From the NCBI GenBank assembly GCA_018829445.1, contig JAHJTV010000079.1:1-64000 (forward strand): 64,000 bases of DNA. The letters are read 5' to 3'. Shown one piece after another: positions 7,878-17,275 of the stretch; position 1 is the first letter of the stretch, and the number at the start of each line of letters is the position of its first letter. Made by a program: the position numbers and the translations under genes. Source of the DNA: a bacterium (GTDB lineage Bacteria > SAR324 > XYD2-FULL-50-16). The notes under the pieces were generated by a model that made no database searches, had not been told where the DNA came from, and saw only the letters and a program-made list of their open reading frames with translations.

Positions 7878-9330
7878 AGTCCGTATTCCGTTCTCTCTAT
7901 CAGTTCCAGCTGCATTTCCCTGTTCAGGTGCACAAAATAAGCGTTGTATCCGGAAATCCGCACGAGCAGATTTCTGTAATTTTCAGGATTCGCCATGGCA
8001 TCCGCAATACCTCGGAATTCACCATGTTAAACTGCATCTGCATTCCTCCCTGTTCAAAATAGGACTTAACGTAGGAGTACATGGTATCAACGGTTTTCTC
8101 ACGTGTGTCATGAGCTGATGGTACCAGTTTCACGTTGAAGGCGATGTTATTGTCCATATTGCGGGGATTGTGTCGCGCAACGTCCCGCATGTTATCCAGG
8201 AAGTTATTGGAAGCCGACGGATGAGGTGTGGCTCCCGGTGTAAAAGGTTGATATGCCAACCTTCCCGATGGAAGTGCTCCCGATAGCGAACCATAAGCCA
8301 CATGTTGGGCGACCGACCAGAATCCCACGGTATAGTCGCCGCCGCGAAAGTTTTTAATGGCTTTATAGCAGGCATGAATCATGGAAGTGACACGGTTGGC
8401 CATCTCAACCGCCTCATCGCTGCCTGAACCGAACCGAGGCACTTTTTTCATTGCCCTGGCATGGAGACCGGGATCATTTTCAAAATTGGTATCGATGGCT
8501 TGTTTCAGTTCCTTGAAGGTTACGGTTTTATCGTCAAAAATTAGCTTTTTTATCACCAGCAATGAATCAACAACGTCGGACAGGCCGATATTAAAAGTAC
8601 CAGACGTATTATAAAGGGCGCCCCCCCTGGTGACGTCAAGTGCATTTCCGATTGCTCCCCTGATGGCTGTACTCAGAAGCGGAGTCGGACGTAGATAGGC
8701 GTATGCCTCTCCTGCCATGTTGTTGAGCCTGGTGGTGTGATCTATGATGAACCGCTGCTGTGCTGCAAAAGCATCGAAAAAATCATCAAAACACTTAAAA
8801 TCGTCGTTTTCCGGTCGACCTGTTTTCGGCCCAAGATGCCAGTTCATCAGCGGGTGATAACCGTTGTTTAAAGCCATTTCAAGACCCGCCACCATATTTG
8901 TCGAGGTTGCTCCCGTATGACTCATATGTTTTCCGGAAAGCGTTATCTCCACACATCCGGTTGCTGCCCAGTCCCGTAAATCTTCAATCTTTTCCGAATT
9001 CTGTCGGAACGATTCGATGACGGCATCATCATTATGCATGGAGGGAGTCGCAACGGTAATGAAATTTACTTCGCACAATCGTTTGAGATAGGTGTCGCTG
9101 TTAACTCCCAATTTAAACCTGGCATTCATATTGGGATCATTGAGAGACAGCATTTCGGTGACCTTAAGAAAAATATAGGTCATATCATTAACTGCATCCT
9201 GACCGTCGGGCGTCACGCCGCCTATGGTAATGGCTGTTTCCGACTGGCTGCCTCCGAAAAGATAGTTGGCCACATCAGGCACCAGGTTATAATGCTCGGC
9301 ATTGGCCATGAAGAAGCATGAGATCAGCTC
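7874..9330 (-). pseudogene. Glycyl radical enzyme (PFL-like), internally deleted and frameshifted
   Basis: This carries the C-terminal part of a PFL-like glycyl radical enzyme: NLVPDVANYLFGGSQSE, the thiyl-radical Cys in WAATGCVEITLSGKH, and GGMQMQFNMVNSEVLR near the end. After that, one base is missing near 8004. In the shifted frame the glycyl-radical loop reads VRISGYNAYFVHL and runs to a TGA at 7874. Upstream of the ATG at 9309 the frame continues as ELISCFF, which belongs to the same family, then runs out. About 300 residues that normally precede the GCVE site are absent. So it has both an internal deletion and a frameshift and should not make active enzyme. The original substrate cannot be inferred. 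Confidence 0.82.
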
Positions 9331-9923
9331 AGTAGTCCCTTGATACGAGGATAGTCTTTCAGGCTGTAGACCGAAAGGTAGGGATCATCGAGATACCTCA
9401 CCCCCGGGTCTTCCTGTTTTCCCTTCATGCGATAATTTCTCCTGGCAGCAAGTTCCTTTGACATATTGGGATTGCCTGTATCATAGTCCCTTTTTCTTGA
9501 GTCAATGTCCTGTTTTTTGGCTTTGTTCAACATCCTCGGGTGCTTCTTGCCGAGAATCAAAGAGATATAATAATTGAACGCCTGCAGATATCCCATATTT
9601 CCATAGAGAATGATCTTATTCTTTAAGACCAGGTTTAACATCTCGTTGGGCGTCATTCTGACAATCTCTTTTAGCACCCCGTCATCGACAAAATGCATGA
9701 TGGCATCGGCATTGTCCGGAACATAATTGAGCATGCTCACCTTTCCGTTTAGGAACACAATAGCCTGCTCAACACTTCCTGATGCCGTTCTGATCCCTAT
9801 GGTAAAATTGGTCCAGCCGTCGGAACTCTTTAAATATTTCCGCAGGGACGGTCGAAGATTAAATTGCAAGGCCATCAGCCCCAAGGCAATATGGGTTAAT
9901 CGATTTAAAAATCTAATTTCCAT
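9324..9923 (-). CDS. SCP2-like sterol/lipid-carrier domain protein, probably truncated or fused to the lost enzyme N-terminus
   Basis: This gene encodes 199 residues. Residues about 30-125 resemble the SCP2 lipid-binding fold: FTIGIRTASGSVEQAIVF, NGKVSML, DNADAIMHFVDD, and the diagnostic ILYGNMGYLQAF. The tail (LDDPYLSVYSLKDYPRIKG) does not belong to SCP2 and looks like the start of a glycyl radical enzyme; the deletion then joins it out of frame to the radical-enzyme remnant. It could be a separate SCP2 gene with a truncated neighbour, or one fused gene. Its first 11 bases overlap the end of the tetR-type gene. Confidence 0.6.
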   Translation of the reverse strand: MEIRFLNRLTHIALGLMALQFNLRPSLRKYLKSSDGWTNFTIGIRTASGSVEQAIVFLNGKVSMLNYVPDNADAIMHFVDDGVLKEIVRMTPNEMLNLVLKNKIILYGNMGYLQAFNYYISLILGKKHPRMLNKAKKQDIDSRKRDYDTGNPNMSKELAARRNYRMKGKQEDPGVRYLDDPYLSVYSLKDYPRIKGLLS

Positions 9924-10578
9924 TGATTATTCCTTCTGTTGTAAGGGTGGTTTGCGATTTATAAAAAGGGAGCATCAGCTCCTCACACAATCTGATGATC
10001 AATTTTTCCGGGGTTTGATTCAGTTCCGCCAGGATGTTTCGGTTGTATAAAGTGACAATACCGTGAAGCGTAATCCAGAGTTGATAAGCCCTGAATTCAA
10101 CATCAACTGCCGGAACAGCGGCATTGTCCTCAATGGCTTTCATCGGCACTGCAAGAGCGTTCAGTGCCGCCTGTTTTGTCTCAAGGGCGACCGGTTCAGC
10201 TTTATCCCCCCTGTACTCCAGATACCTGGGAGTATCACTGTTTAACATGATCTGATAGTAATCCGGGTTGTTGAATCCAAATTCCAGATAGACCCTAATC
10301 ATCTTCTTCAGAGTTTCAAACGGATCATTTTGAGAGATATAAACCTCTTCCAGCACTTCCTGCAGTGCCTTAAACCCCTTTATCTGGATATTTAGATAGA
10401 TCTCGTCCCGGTTGGAATAGTAATAATAGAGATTAGTTGCCGACATCCCGACACGATCGGCCAGCTTTCGCATACTCATATGAAAAAAACCAACCTCAAT
10501 GATAAGTTTCATTGCCTCTTCAATGATATTTTGCTTTACTTTTTCAACAACTTCCGGTGATCTTGTTTTTCTAGCCAT
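9913..10578 (-). CDS. TetR/AcrR-family transcriptional regulator
   Basis: A 221-residue regulator. Residues about 15-65 hold the TetR helix-turn-helix (IIEEAMKLIIEVGFFHMSM then MRKLADRVGMSATNLYYYY, ending SNRDEIYLN). The C-terminal two thirds is the helical ligand and dimer domain. It is first in the glycyl-radical gene set and overlaps the next gene by 11 bases, so it probably controls that operon and itself. A long interrupted palindrome 20 bases upstream of its start (10598-10650) is the likely operator. The ligand is unknown. Confidence 0.88.
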   Translation of the reverse strand: MARKTRSPEVVEKVKQNIIEEAMKLIIEVGFFHMSMRKLADRVGMSATNLYYYYSNRDEIYLNIQIKGFKALQEVLEEVYISQNDPFETLKKMIRVYLEFGFNNPDYYQIMLNSDTPRYLEYRGDKAEPVALETKQAALNALAVPMKAIEDNAAVPAVDVEFRAYQLWITLHGIVTLYNRNILAELNQTPEKLIIRLCEELMLPFYKSQTTLTTEGIINGN

Positions 10579-10597
10579 GGCGTACGAAACCCCTTTT

Positions 10598-10650
10598 GAT
10601 TAATATAACGCTGTTCGATTAATAATTAATAGACCAGTGTTATATTAATT
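10598..10650. promoter_or_regulatory. Long inverted repeat, likely TetR-type operator
   Basis: GATTAATATAACGCTG (10598-10613) and CAGTGTTATATTAATT (10635-10650) form an inverted repeat matching at 14 of 16 positions, separated by 21 bases. The position directly upstream of the regulator start fits autoregulation by a pair of dimers, one per arm, or by one dimer on each TTAATATAAC half. No protein evidence is available. Confidence 0.6.
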
Positions 10651-11037
10651 GTCAATTCAATCCTTCCGGAAATCATTTAGCCCATGTTTTCAGCTTTATG
10701 ACTGAAATCCTGAGCTTTCCAGCCGGACTTTTTTGAGCCCGTATCACATCTCCAATCTAATAATGCAAAGTTCGCTTGTCAGTGCAACCTGAAGTTGGCG
10801 CTGAAAATGAGTGAAAACTGAATATGTAATGATATAAAAACAGCAATCTATAGACAATTGCTTAAAGTCAAGGAATTGCATGCCAACTCAAGATGACATT
10901 TATGGATTTATGCCGAATCATTGCGTGGTAAATATGATAAATTACAGGTGATTAGATGTCAGGTTTTGAGGCGCATATCTTGCAATTTGGGGCCCGATCG
11001 TTTTAATTTATTGAAAATCAAGGATTGTTTGAGCATG

Positions 11038-11072
11038 TGGTAAAAATCAGGATGATTCTACGATTTTTACCA
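11038..11072. promoter_or_regulatory. Inverted repeat before the exporter gene; rest of spacer empty
   Basis: TGGTAAAAATC (11038-11048) and GATTTTTACCA (11062-11072) are perfect 11-base inverted repeats with a 13-base loop, ending 46 bases before the exporter start. It could be an operator or an RNA hairpin in the leader. The spacer 10651-11037 shows nothing else that I can support. Confidence 0.45.
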
Positions 11073-11118
11073 TGAATTTTGACAATCAGTTTTCCAATAA
11101 TCTTACAGGAGGATTTTT

Positions 11119-12873
11119 ATGACAGACGGCGATATTGTCCAGGATGTAGGAAAATGGGAATGGTCGGAACTGTGGAAAAAAGAGGACTGGTGGGCAGTTT
11201 GGCTTGGATTTATCATTCTGCTGCTGGGGATTATCTTTTATTTTCCTTCCTCAGGGGACCTGCAGATGAAAATTGAAGAGGCCAATGCAAAATACAGTCA
11301 AGAAGCTGCAAAAACCGATAAATTTAAGACAATCGGCTATTATCAGCTGTCCGATGCCAAGTCAAAAGTAAAAGCATTGAATTCAGGTCTTGGAAAATGG
11401 TTGAGTAAGCTTACCAAAAAACTGCATGGTTGGAGCACAAATCCGATTGATGCGTTTTACATGAGCGATGAAAAAGCTTCCTTAAAAGCAGCATAAGCTA
11501 AGCCAGGATATGAAAAAGCCCAGACTGCTGAAAAAGACGCGCTGGAAACCGCTAAAGCAGCTGAAGCGAAAGCCGAAGCAGCGGGATTCAGTGATCCAAC
11601 TCTTAACGAGAAAGCAAAAAACTCGATTGAGGACTGGAGAGCAGCCAAACGAAAGGCATCCAGCGCCAAAAGCAAAGCGTCTGCAAAAGGGTATAACCAA
11701 ATCGGTTATATTATTCTGCAGGGAGTCATTTTTGCTGTTTTTTTCGGAATTGGCATTTTTTTCATGGAAAAGTCCTTTTCGGAATTTCTCAAATCGTTTT
11801 CGTACGTTTACATTGTTTCGGTCTTCGTCTGGGTGCTATCAAACCAGTCGACTATCAAATACTACGGTATCAACTATGCCATCTGGGCAATCGTGATAGG
11901 TATGATCATCAGCAACACGGTGGGAACGCCCAAATGGGCCATGCCGGCTGTTCAGACTGAGTATTACATTAAAACCGGTCTGGTGTTGCTGGGTGCACAG
12001 ATTCTGTTTGAAAAAATCGTAACCATTGGTACAGCTGGTGTGTTTGTAGCGTGGGTTGTCACACCAACAGTCTGGCTGGTGACGTACTGGTTTGGGCAGA
12101 AAATCGTGAAGATGCCATCAAAACGTCTAAATGCAACCATCTGCTCCGACATGTCGGTCTGCGGAGTATCTGCTGCCATCGCTGCCGCGGCTGCCTGTAA
12201 GGCCAAGAAAGAAGAGCTGACGCTAGCGGTCGGACTTTCCATGGTCTTTACGGCAATCATGATGGTGATAATGCCGATTACTATCAAGGCATTCTTTCCG
12301 GTGGACAAGCAACTGATTCTCGGTGGTGCCTGGATGGGTGGAACTATAGATGCAACCGGAGCCGTAGCCGCTGCCGGAGCCTTCCTGGGTGAAAAAGCAC
12401 TGTATGTTGCCGCCACCATTAAGATGATCCAGAATGTCCTGATCGGCGTGATCGCCTTCTTTATTGCCCTTTATTTCACCACCCGGGTTGAAGTGGAGGA
12501 GACAGGACAAAAAGTTGGTGTAATGGAGATCTGGTACCGGTTTCCCAAGTTCGTGGTTGGCTTTATTGCAGCCTCCATTATTTTTTCACTGATCTACTCA
12601 GCTTTCAATGCCAGTGCGAACGGACTGGGAGCCACCATGGTTGATAACGGGGTTGTTAAGGGTATGGCCGATCTCTTCAGAGGCTGGTTTTTTACCCTTG
12701 CCTTTGCCAGTATCGGGCTTTCCACCAATTTCCGCGAGCTGAAAGAGCATTTCAAGGGCGGAAAGCCATTAATTCTTTATGTAGTGGGCCAATCTTTCAA
12801 CCTGTTCATGACATTGCTGATGGCTTACATCATGTTCTATATAGTCTTCTCGGAACTGACTGCAACCATTTAG
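11119..12873 (+). pseudogene. YeiH/UPF0324-family putative sulfate exporter, split by an in-frame TAA
   Basis: One frame runs from the ATG at 11119 (ribosome site AGGAGG) to 12873, broken only by a TAA at 11494-11496, and would give 584 residues. The N-terminal part has a membrane helix (about 27-45) and an Ala/Lys-rich helical linker that continues on both sides of the stop. The part after the second helix is the YeiH-type permease (WAMPAVQTEYYIKTGLVLLG, CSDMSVCGVSAAIAAAAACK, GGAWMGGTIDATGAVAAAG) with about ten membrane helices. A 369-residue product could start at the ATG at 11764, but that start has no ribosome site and lies inside a membrane helix. Family members are suspected anion (sulfate/sulfite) exporters; this is not proven. 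Confidence 0.78.
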
Positions 12874-12879
12874 GAAAAC

Positions 12880-13272
12880 ATGAATCAAAACAGGAGTAAC
12901 AACCAACAACCTGGAAACAGATCGTCCAGCCGACTGAAAGGCTGGGCGGCCTTTCTGTTCTGTTTGTCTCTGCTCTGGGGCTTTACGTTCTATTTCGGCC
13001 CCTGGCTGAGGGACAGTATTCCGGCAGCTGTTGAGATGACCGAAATCGCAAGAGAAAGGGACATCGATACAACAGCTTTTTTCTACGCTGAAACCAAAGA
13101 ATCTTATGAAGGAGAACGTTATCTCAGGGAAGCACTTGATTTGGCGAAACCGAAAGGGTATGGTGCAAATGGTTTCTTTTTCCTGGGAATTGTTCTTTGC
13201 ATTCTTATTCTGGCAGTAGGGTTTCATTTCATGCCCAATGAAACCATCCCGGAACCGGATAAAAATGACTGA
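12880..13272 (+). CDS. Small two-helix membrane protein of unknown function
   Basis: This 130-residue protein starts 6 bases after the exporter stop. Two membrane helices are visible, about 23-42 (AAFLFCLSLLWGFTFYFGPW) and 98-117 (GFFFLGIVLCILILAVGFHF), with a charged, probably periplasmic stretch of about 55 residues between them. I do not recognise the family. Its stop overlaps the next start by one base (TGATG), so the exporter, this gene and the next form one translationally coupled unit, and the two small proteins are likely partners of the exporter. Confidence 0.7.
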   Translation: MNQNRSNNQQPGNRSSSRLKGWAAFLFCLSLLWGFTFYFGPWLRDSIPAAVEMTEIARERDIDTTAFFYAETKESYEGERYLREALDLAKPKGYGANGFFFLGIVLCILILAVGFHFMPNETIPEPDKND

Positions 13273-13907
13273 TGATACGATCAGTTGGTAAAGATTCCTT
13301 AATTATCTATCATGAGAAACTTGTGGCTTCAGCCAAAGACAAAAAAGACTATATACTGGACAGCGAGTATAAACTGGCTAATAAAATTGCAGCTGAGATC
13401 CTTCGTAAGCCGGAGCTGAATATCTGGATGATCCTGATCCCGATTGTGTTCGTCTATTATTTTTATGATCTCAACCGCTACTCCAGCGCCAAGAAGGATT
13501 TTGTCAGGAATTTCGTATTGACACGCAAGTACATACTGGAAGAAGCCTGTGCCCAGCATGAAGAGGGAAACAAGCCCGATTTTCAGGAGATGGCAAAAAA
13601 CGAAAATGTTCCCGATTGTGCCATTGAAGAGTATAAACACTGGGCCAGTATTTTGTTCGAACACTACAGCAGGCTACTCAATACGGATGGTGAGAGCTAT
13701 ATAGCCCTCATCCGCGGACGTTACGAGGAACGCGGCAGGTTCTTGTTAATCGTTGATCAGATTAATAAGGCGGAAAGCAGGTTTTACAAGGCATTACGCA
13801 AGGATCTCAAAGGCTCGGTGGAGGACGTGGCGACAGTGATCAAAAAAATGGAATCCTCACTGGCTCCCCTCCGACGTCGGGAAGCCGACGTGATCTTTGC
13901 AGGTTAG
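13272..13907 (+). CDS. Hypothetical membrane-anchored protein, exporter-linked
   Basis: A 211-residue protein with one membrane segment at about 51-66 (IWMILIPIVFVYYFYD), preceded by a short soluble part and followed by about 145 mostly helical, charged residues (NFVLTRKYILEEACAQHEEG, KAESRFYKALRKDLKG). No enzyme motif is seen. The ATG overlaps the stop of the preceding gene by one base, placing it third in the exporter operon. It may be a cytoplasmic regulator or adaptor for the transporter; that is inference from position only. Confidence 0.65.
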   Translation: MIRSVGKDSLIIYHEKLVASAKDKKDYILDSEYKLANKIAAEILRKPELNIWMILIPIVFVYYFYDLNRYSSAKKDFVRNFVLTRKYILEEACAQHEEGNKPDFQEMAKNENVPDCAIEEYKHWASILFEHYSRLLNTDGESYIALIRGRYEERGRFLLIVDQINKAESRFYKALRKDLKGSVEDVATVIKKMESSLAPLRRREADVIFAG

Positions 13908-14082
13908 ATTAAGGTTTATTCTCCCAAAAATCCCGGGTGTCCATATCTCCAGCCCGGGAGACTCAAATTTACCTGTTTCAACAGATCAAAGCCCTCTTAT
14001 ACGACTAATGGAATAGTAAATACAAGAGATTGTTAAATATTATGTCCCCGAAATTTTGAATTAATCCGTAATACAAGCCTGA

Positions 14083-14391
14083 TCAGCTTTTGGCTTGGTC
14101 CGACCCCATTTCCCATTTCCAATCCTCTTTTTTGTGCCAGATTCTTAGAATATGGATTGTTTCCTGGAGAATCAAATATCGTGCAATATAATCTCTAAGG
14201 ATCAAATCACGGATCTTATTGGAATTTTTTTACTTCAATGCCCAGATTAGGGGAATGTTTTTTAACTTTTGAATGCCAATCAGAAGAGAATGGGCAACGC
14301 GATTTGCCACGTCAGGGTTTCTTTGGGCAATAAACTCTCTTAATCGTATAAGATCATCAATCAAACAGACATTCCATCGGAAGGGAATCGA
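14083..14391 (-). pseudogene. ParE/RelE-family toxin, frameshifted
   Basis: Read on the minus strand, one frame gives PFRWNVCLIDDLIRLREFI and AQRNPDVANRVAHSL followed by GIQKLKNIPLIW, then a stop. A neighbouring frame resumes with NKIRDLILRDYIARYLILQ and ETIHILRIWHKKEDW. Together these are the start helices and the C-terminal strands ('R.L...YI.RY...... I.ILRIWH..ED') of ParE/RelE toxins. At least one indel near 14220-14240 separates them. No start codon or antitoxin gene is clear in 14392-14548, so the module is dead. The spacer 13908-14082 contains a weak hairpin (TCCCGGG/CCCGGGA) and nothing else recognisable. Confidence 0.65.
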
Positions 14392-14548
14392 ATTCTGATT
14401 GAATCAATTTCTTTAAGATTGACTTACTTGGCGTAATTATGAAGAATTTAAGCAAAATTATTGATAAAAAGGTTTAAGGCCAAAAAAAGCAGTTCTGTTA
14501 TGATAGAGAACTCTCACTTCTAACAATAAGTTACAAGGAGTTCTGACT

Positions 14549-17080
14549 ATGAAAACAGTCCCCAGGATATATTCAATTGTTGTTCTTTCCGTCTTGATTT
14601 CGGTAATTATCGTTTTTCTTTTGAGTTGTGCATCGGGAGGTGATGGTGGTGGAAGTTCCGATTCTGATACCCCTCTTGACGGAGGAACCGATACTTCCAC
14701 CGATGTCACAGCACCCCAAGTAGTAAGCATAACGCCAGCTGACGGCAGTCAGGATATCGATCCTGAAACTTCAATTACAATTACCTTCAGCGAAGCTCTG
14801 GATGAATCTACAATCGGAACCAGCACTACTGCGATTACTACCTCTCAGTTGACTCTGCTGGATGTCTCAGCTGATACACTGATACCAATAACAATAAGCC
14901 TGGATGAAACCGGAAAAACGGTTACACTGACACCCTCTTCAACTCTAAGTAGTGCAAAAACTTATCAGACTGCAATCACTGTAACCGTTGCTGATCTTGC
15001 TGGCAATACGCTGGCCGAGGCTCTAAGTTACGATTTCATAACCGGAACTGTCATCACAGGTTCCGTCTCCGAGCAGGTACAGTCTTCAAGCAGTTCAGCA
15101 CTGAATCAAAGTTACCAATCAAATCTTTACCAGAGGTCAGAACCGCAAGTAGCCGGTAACAATACAGTTAAACTGATTGAAATCGACTCTTCCGGAGGTC
15201 AGGTTGGAGATACAATTGCAGAGTCAACCATTGATAGTAACGGGAACTTCAGATTGCTGGCCCCCACTGATTTTGCACCCAGCAGCGATCTGATAGTTCA
15301 GGCTGAAGTTAGTGATGGCAATCTTTGTGCTTTTGTATCCGGAACCGACATCGATATCAGTCCGGAAACGGATGCGGCTCTGTTTGCCATTGTCGATACC
15401 GTGTCGGATCTCTCGCAAATCAGTTTTCAGGAAATCGAGCTGGTGAGGGAAAGAGTCAGATCTCTAAATATGGATCTCATTGAAAACGGGATGAACGGAA
15501 AAACCCATGCCAATGCTATCAAATCCGGAGCCTTGAAACAGCACGAACTTTATCACTTTATTAAAAACGCAGCTTTCGCCGGGGGGATCTGTGCAACTGT
15601 CCTGGATAGCAGTGACAATCCCTTGGAAGATATCAGAGTTATCATCATGGGGAGTGGAGATGAGCACAGGCATGGGGAAGGATTGACGGATGCAAACGGT
15701 GAGGTTTGTATCAACCTGAAAGATGGCGAGTATATTATTTTAGCTGTTAATGGATCATCATCGAATTTCAGCGCCGGAGGCTGGTATAAAAACCGTGCTG
15801 TTGTTCATAGTTTTTCCAATTCGGAGATAGTGTCTGTCAGCGGAAATGAATTCACTGATAAAGAAATTGTTCTGCCCCCAGGAGCAAGAATTAATGGAAC
15901 CGTAAAAACAGATGACGGTGATCCGCTGGAAGGATTTAGGGTTTATGTCTTTGATGCCCAATATGAATCGCCTGTTACCTGGGCCGATGTTAACAGCAGT
16001 GGCAATTTTAGCATTAATATCACGACAAATGAAACCGTTAAGGTTATGACTACCCAACTGAGAGGGGACTATCTTGCTTTAATTTGGAACGATGGAACAA
16101 CACAGGCAGTTGAACCTTATGGAGGAGAGGTTGAAGGATTCTCTCTTTCTGCCAATGGTATCAAAACCATTGATTTTGAATATGGTGACAGTGAAAAAGG
16201 TTCTCAATTATCCGGAATAGTAACAACTCATATCGGAACGCCGGTTTCAGGAGAAGTGATCTGGATCTTCGATGGCACAGGAGATGCGATGGGGAGATCC
16301 TTAACCAACAGAGCAGGAGAGTATAAAGCGAATCTGGGAAATGGCGAATATGTGTTAATCTGCCGCGGAGTGTTTCAACCACAAACCATCAGTGGTATCA
16401 ATGAAACGCTGGATTTTGCACATCCCGTTGGAGTTGTCACAACAACCCTGAAAGACGGGAGTTTTAATCCTGTGGGGTATGCCAAAACAGTGCTCAGATA
16501 CATTGGTGACGACTCGGATTGTCCAAATGACGAAATGTATCCTTTCCTTCAACTTCGATCCGTTGCCTACTCTCAGCGTAACGGCGAAGTAGCACTTTAT
16601 GTATCGACAGGATCAGGGCACCAGTTATCAGTTGATACAACATCAGTACCTTTTGATTTGGGATATGCTGTCTTTGATAACAGCGAGAGTCCTCCCTCGC
16701 TAAAACATGATACCTGCAGCAATTCTTATGAGGATATATCTGTCTCAATACCGGGTGAACAGGAACTTGGTACGCTGGACATTCCAGCAAGCGGCACCTT
16801 GAAAGGCAACGCTTATTATTGCGGTCCACCTTCCTCCATAACAGGGGGGTGGGTTGGAGTATACATTGGTTCACACAGCAACTTTGAGTTCTTCTTTGGA
16901 ACACATACAGATGAAAACGGATATTATGAAATGAAGTTGCCCCCTAACTCAGACTATACGGTTTATTTTGATGATGACCCGGACAATAGTACTTTTTCTG
17001 AAACAAAAACCAATGTAAACATTATAGCTGGACAGGATAAAACAGAAGACTTTCAACAAATAGGCTGTATAACACCGTAA
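14549..17080 (+). CDS. Large lipoprotein with Big_5-type and carboxypeptidase-regulatory-like domains
   Basis: 843 residues. The signal ends in LLSC with Cys27 as the lipid site, followed by a Gly/Ser/Asp-rich linker. Residues about 55-170 look like a bacterial Ig-like (Big_5) domain (TAPQVVSITPADGSQDIDPE, ITITFSEALDESTI, LAGNTLAEALSYDF). Downstream there are several repeats of the carboxypeptidase-regulatory type, each with a 'G.V....G.P..G..V......G....T...G.Y...L..G.Y' pattern, for example LTDANGEVCINLKDGEY and TDENGYYEMKLPPNSDY. Surface or periplasmic structural or adhesive protein; no catalytic site seen. The ribosome site AAGGAG is good. It stands alone between a dead toxin and proC. 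Confidence 0.75.
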   Translation: MKTVPRIYSIVVLSVLISVIIVFLLSCASGGDGGGSSDSDTPLDGGTDTSTDVTAPQVVSITPADGSQDIDPETSITITFSEALDESTIGTSTTAITTSQLTLLDVSADTLIPITISLDETGKTVTLTPSSTLSSAKTYQTAITVTVADLAGNTLAEALSYDFITGTVITGSVSEQVQSSSSSALNQSYQSNLYQRSEPQVAGNNTVKLIEIDSSGGQVGDTIAESTIDSNGNFRLLAPTDFAPSSDLIVQAEVSDGNLCAFVSGTDIDISPETDAALFAIVDTVSDLSQISFQEIELVRERVRSLNMDLIENGMNGKTHANAIKSGALKQHELYHFIKNAAFAGGICATVLDSSDNPLEDIRVIIMGSGDEHRHGEGLTDANGEVCINLKDGEYIILAVNGSSSNFSAGGWYKNRAVVHSFSNSEIVSVSGNEFTDKEIVLPPGARINGTVKTDDGDPLEGFRVYVFDAQYESPVTWADVNSSGNFSINITTNETVKVMTTQLRGDYLALIWNDGTTQAVEPYGGEVEGFSLSANGIKTIDFEYGDSEKGSQLSGIVTTHIGTPVSGEVIWIFDGTGDAMGRSLTNRAGEYKANLGNGEYVLICRGVFQPQTISGINETLDFAHPVGVVTTTLKDGSFNPVGYAKTVLRYIGDDSDCPNDEMYPFLQLRSVAYSQRNGEVALYVSTGSGHQLSVDTTSVPFDLGYAVFDNSESPPSLKHDTCSNSYEDISVSIPGEQELGTLDIPASGTLKGNAYYCGPPSSITGGWVGVYIGSHSNFEFFFGTHTDENGYYEMKLPPNSDYTVYFDDDPDNSTFSETKTNVNIIAGQDKTEDFQQIGCITP

Positions 17081-17275
17081 CGCATTTCATAAACCACTTT
17101 GCATTTTCGACATAAACAATGGTTTTAATCGCTAAGCTTTTTGGTTGGATTGAAGGTTTGTAAGGATGATCCTTTGATCAGTGACAACTGTAATTTTGAA
17201 ATGGACGTTATTTTATAATCACAGTTGTGGAAATAATCATGAAGAATAGAGGGTGTCACATTATTTAAAACCGCC

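Noticed and set aside
11494-11496. TAA as a reassigned sense codon (alternative genetic code)
   Set aside because: TAA ends many intact genes in the window (for example atpA, atpG, atpD), so general reassignment is ruled out.
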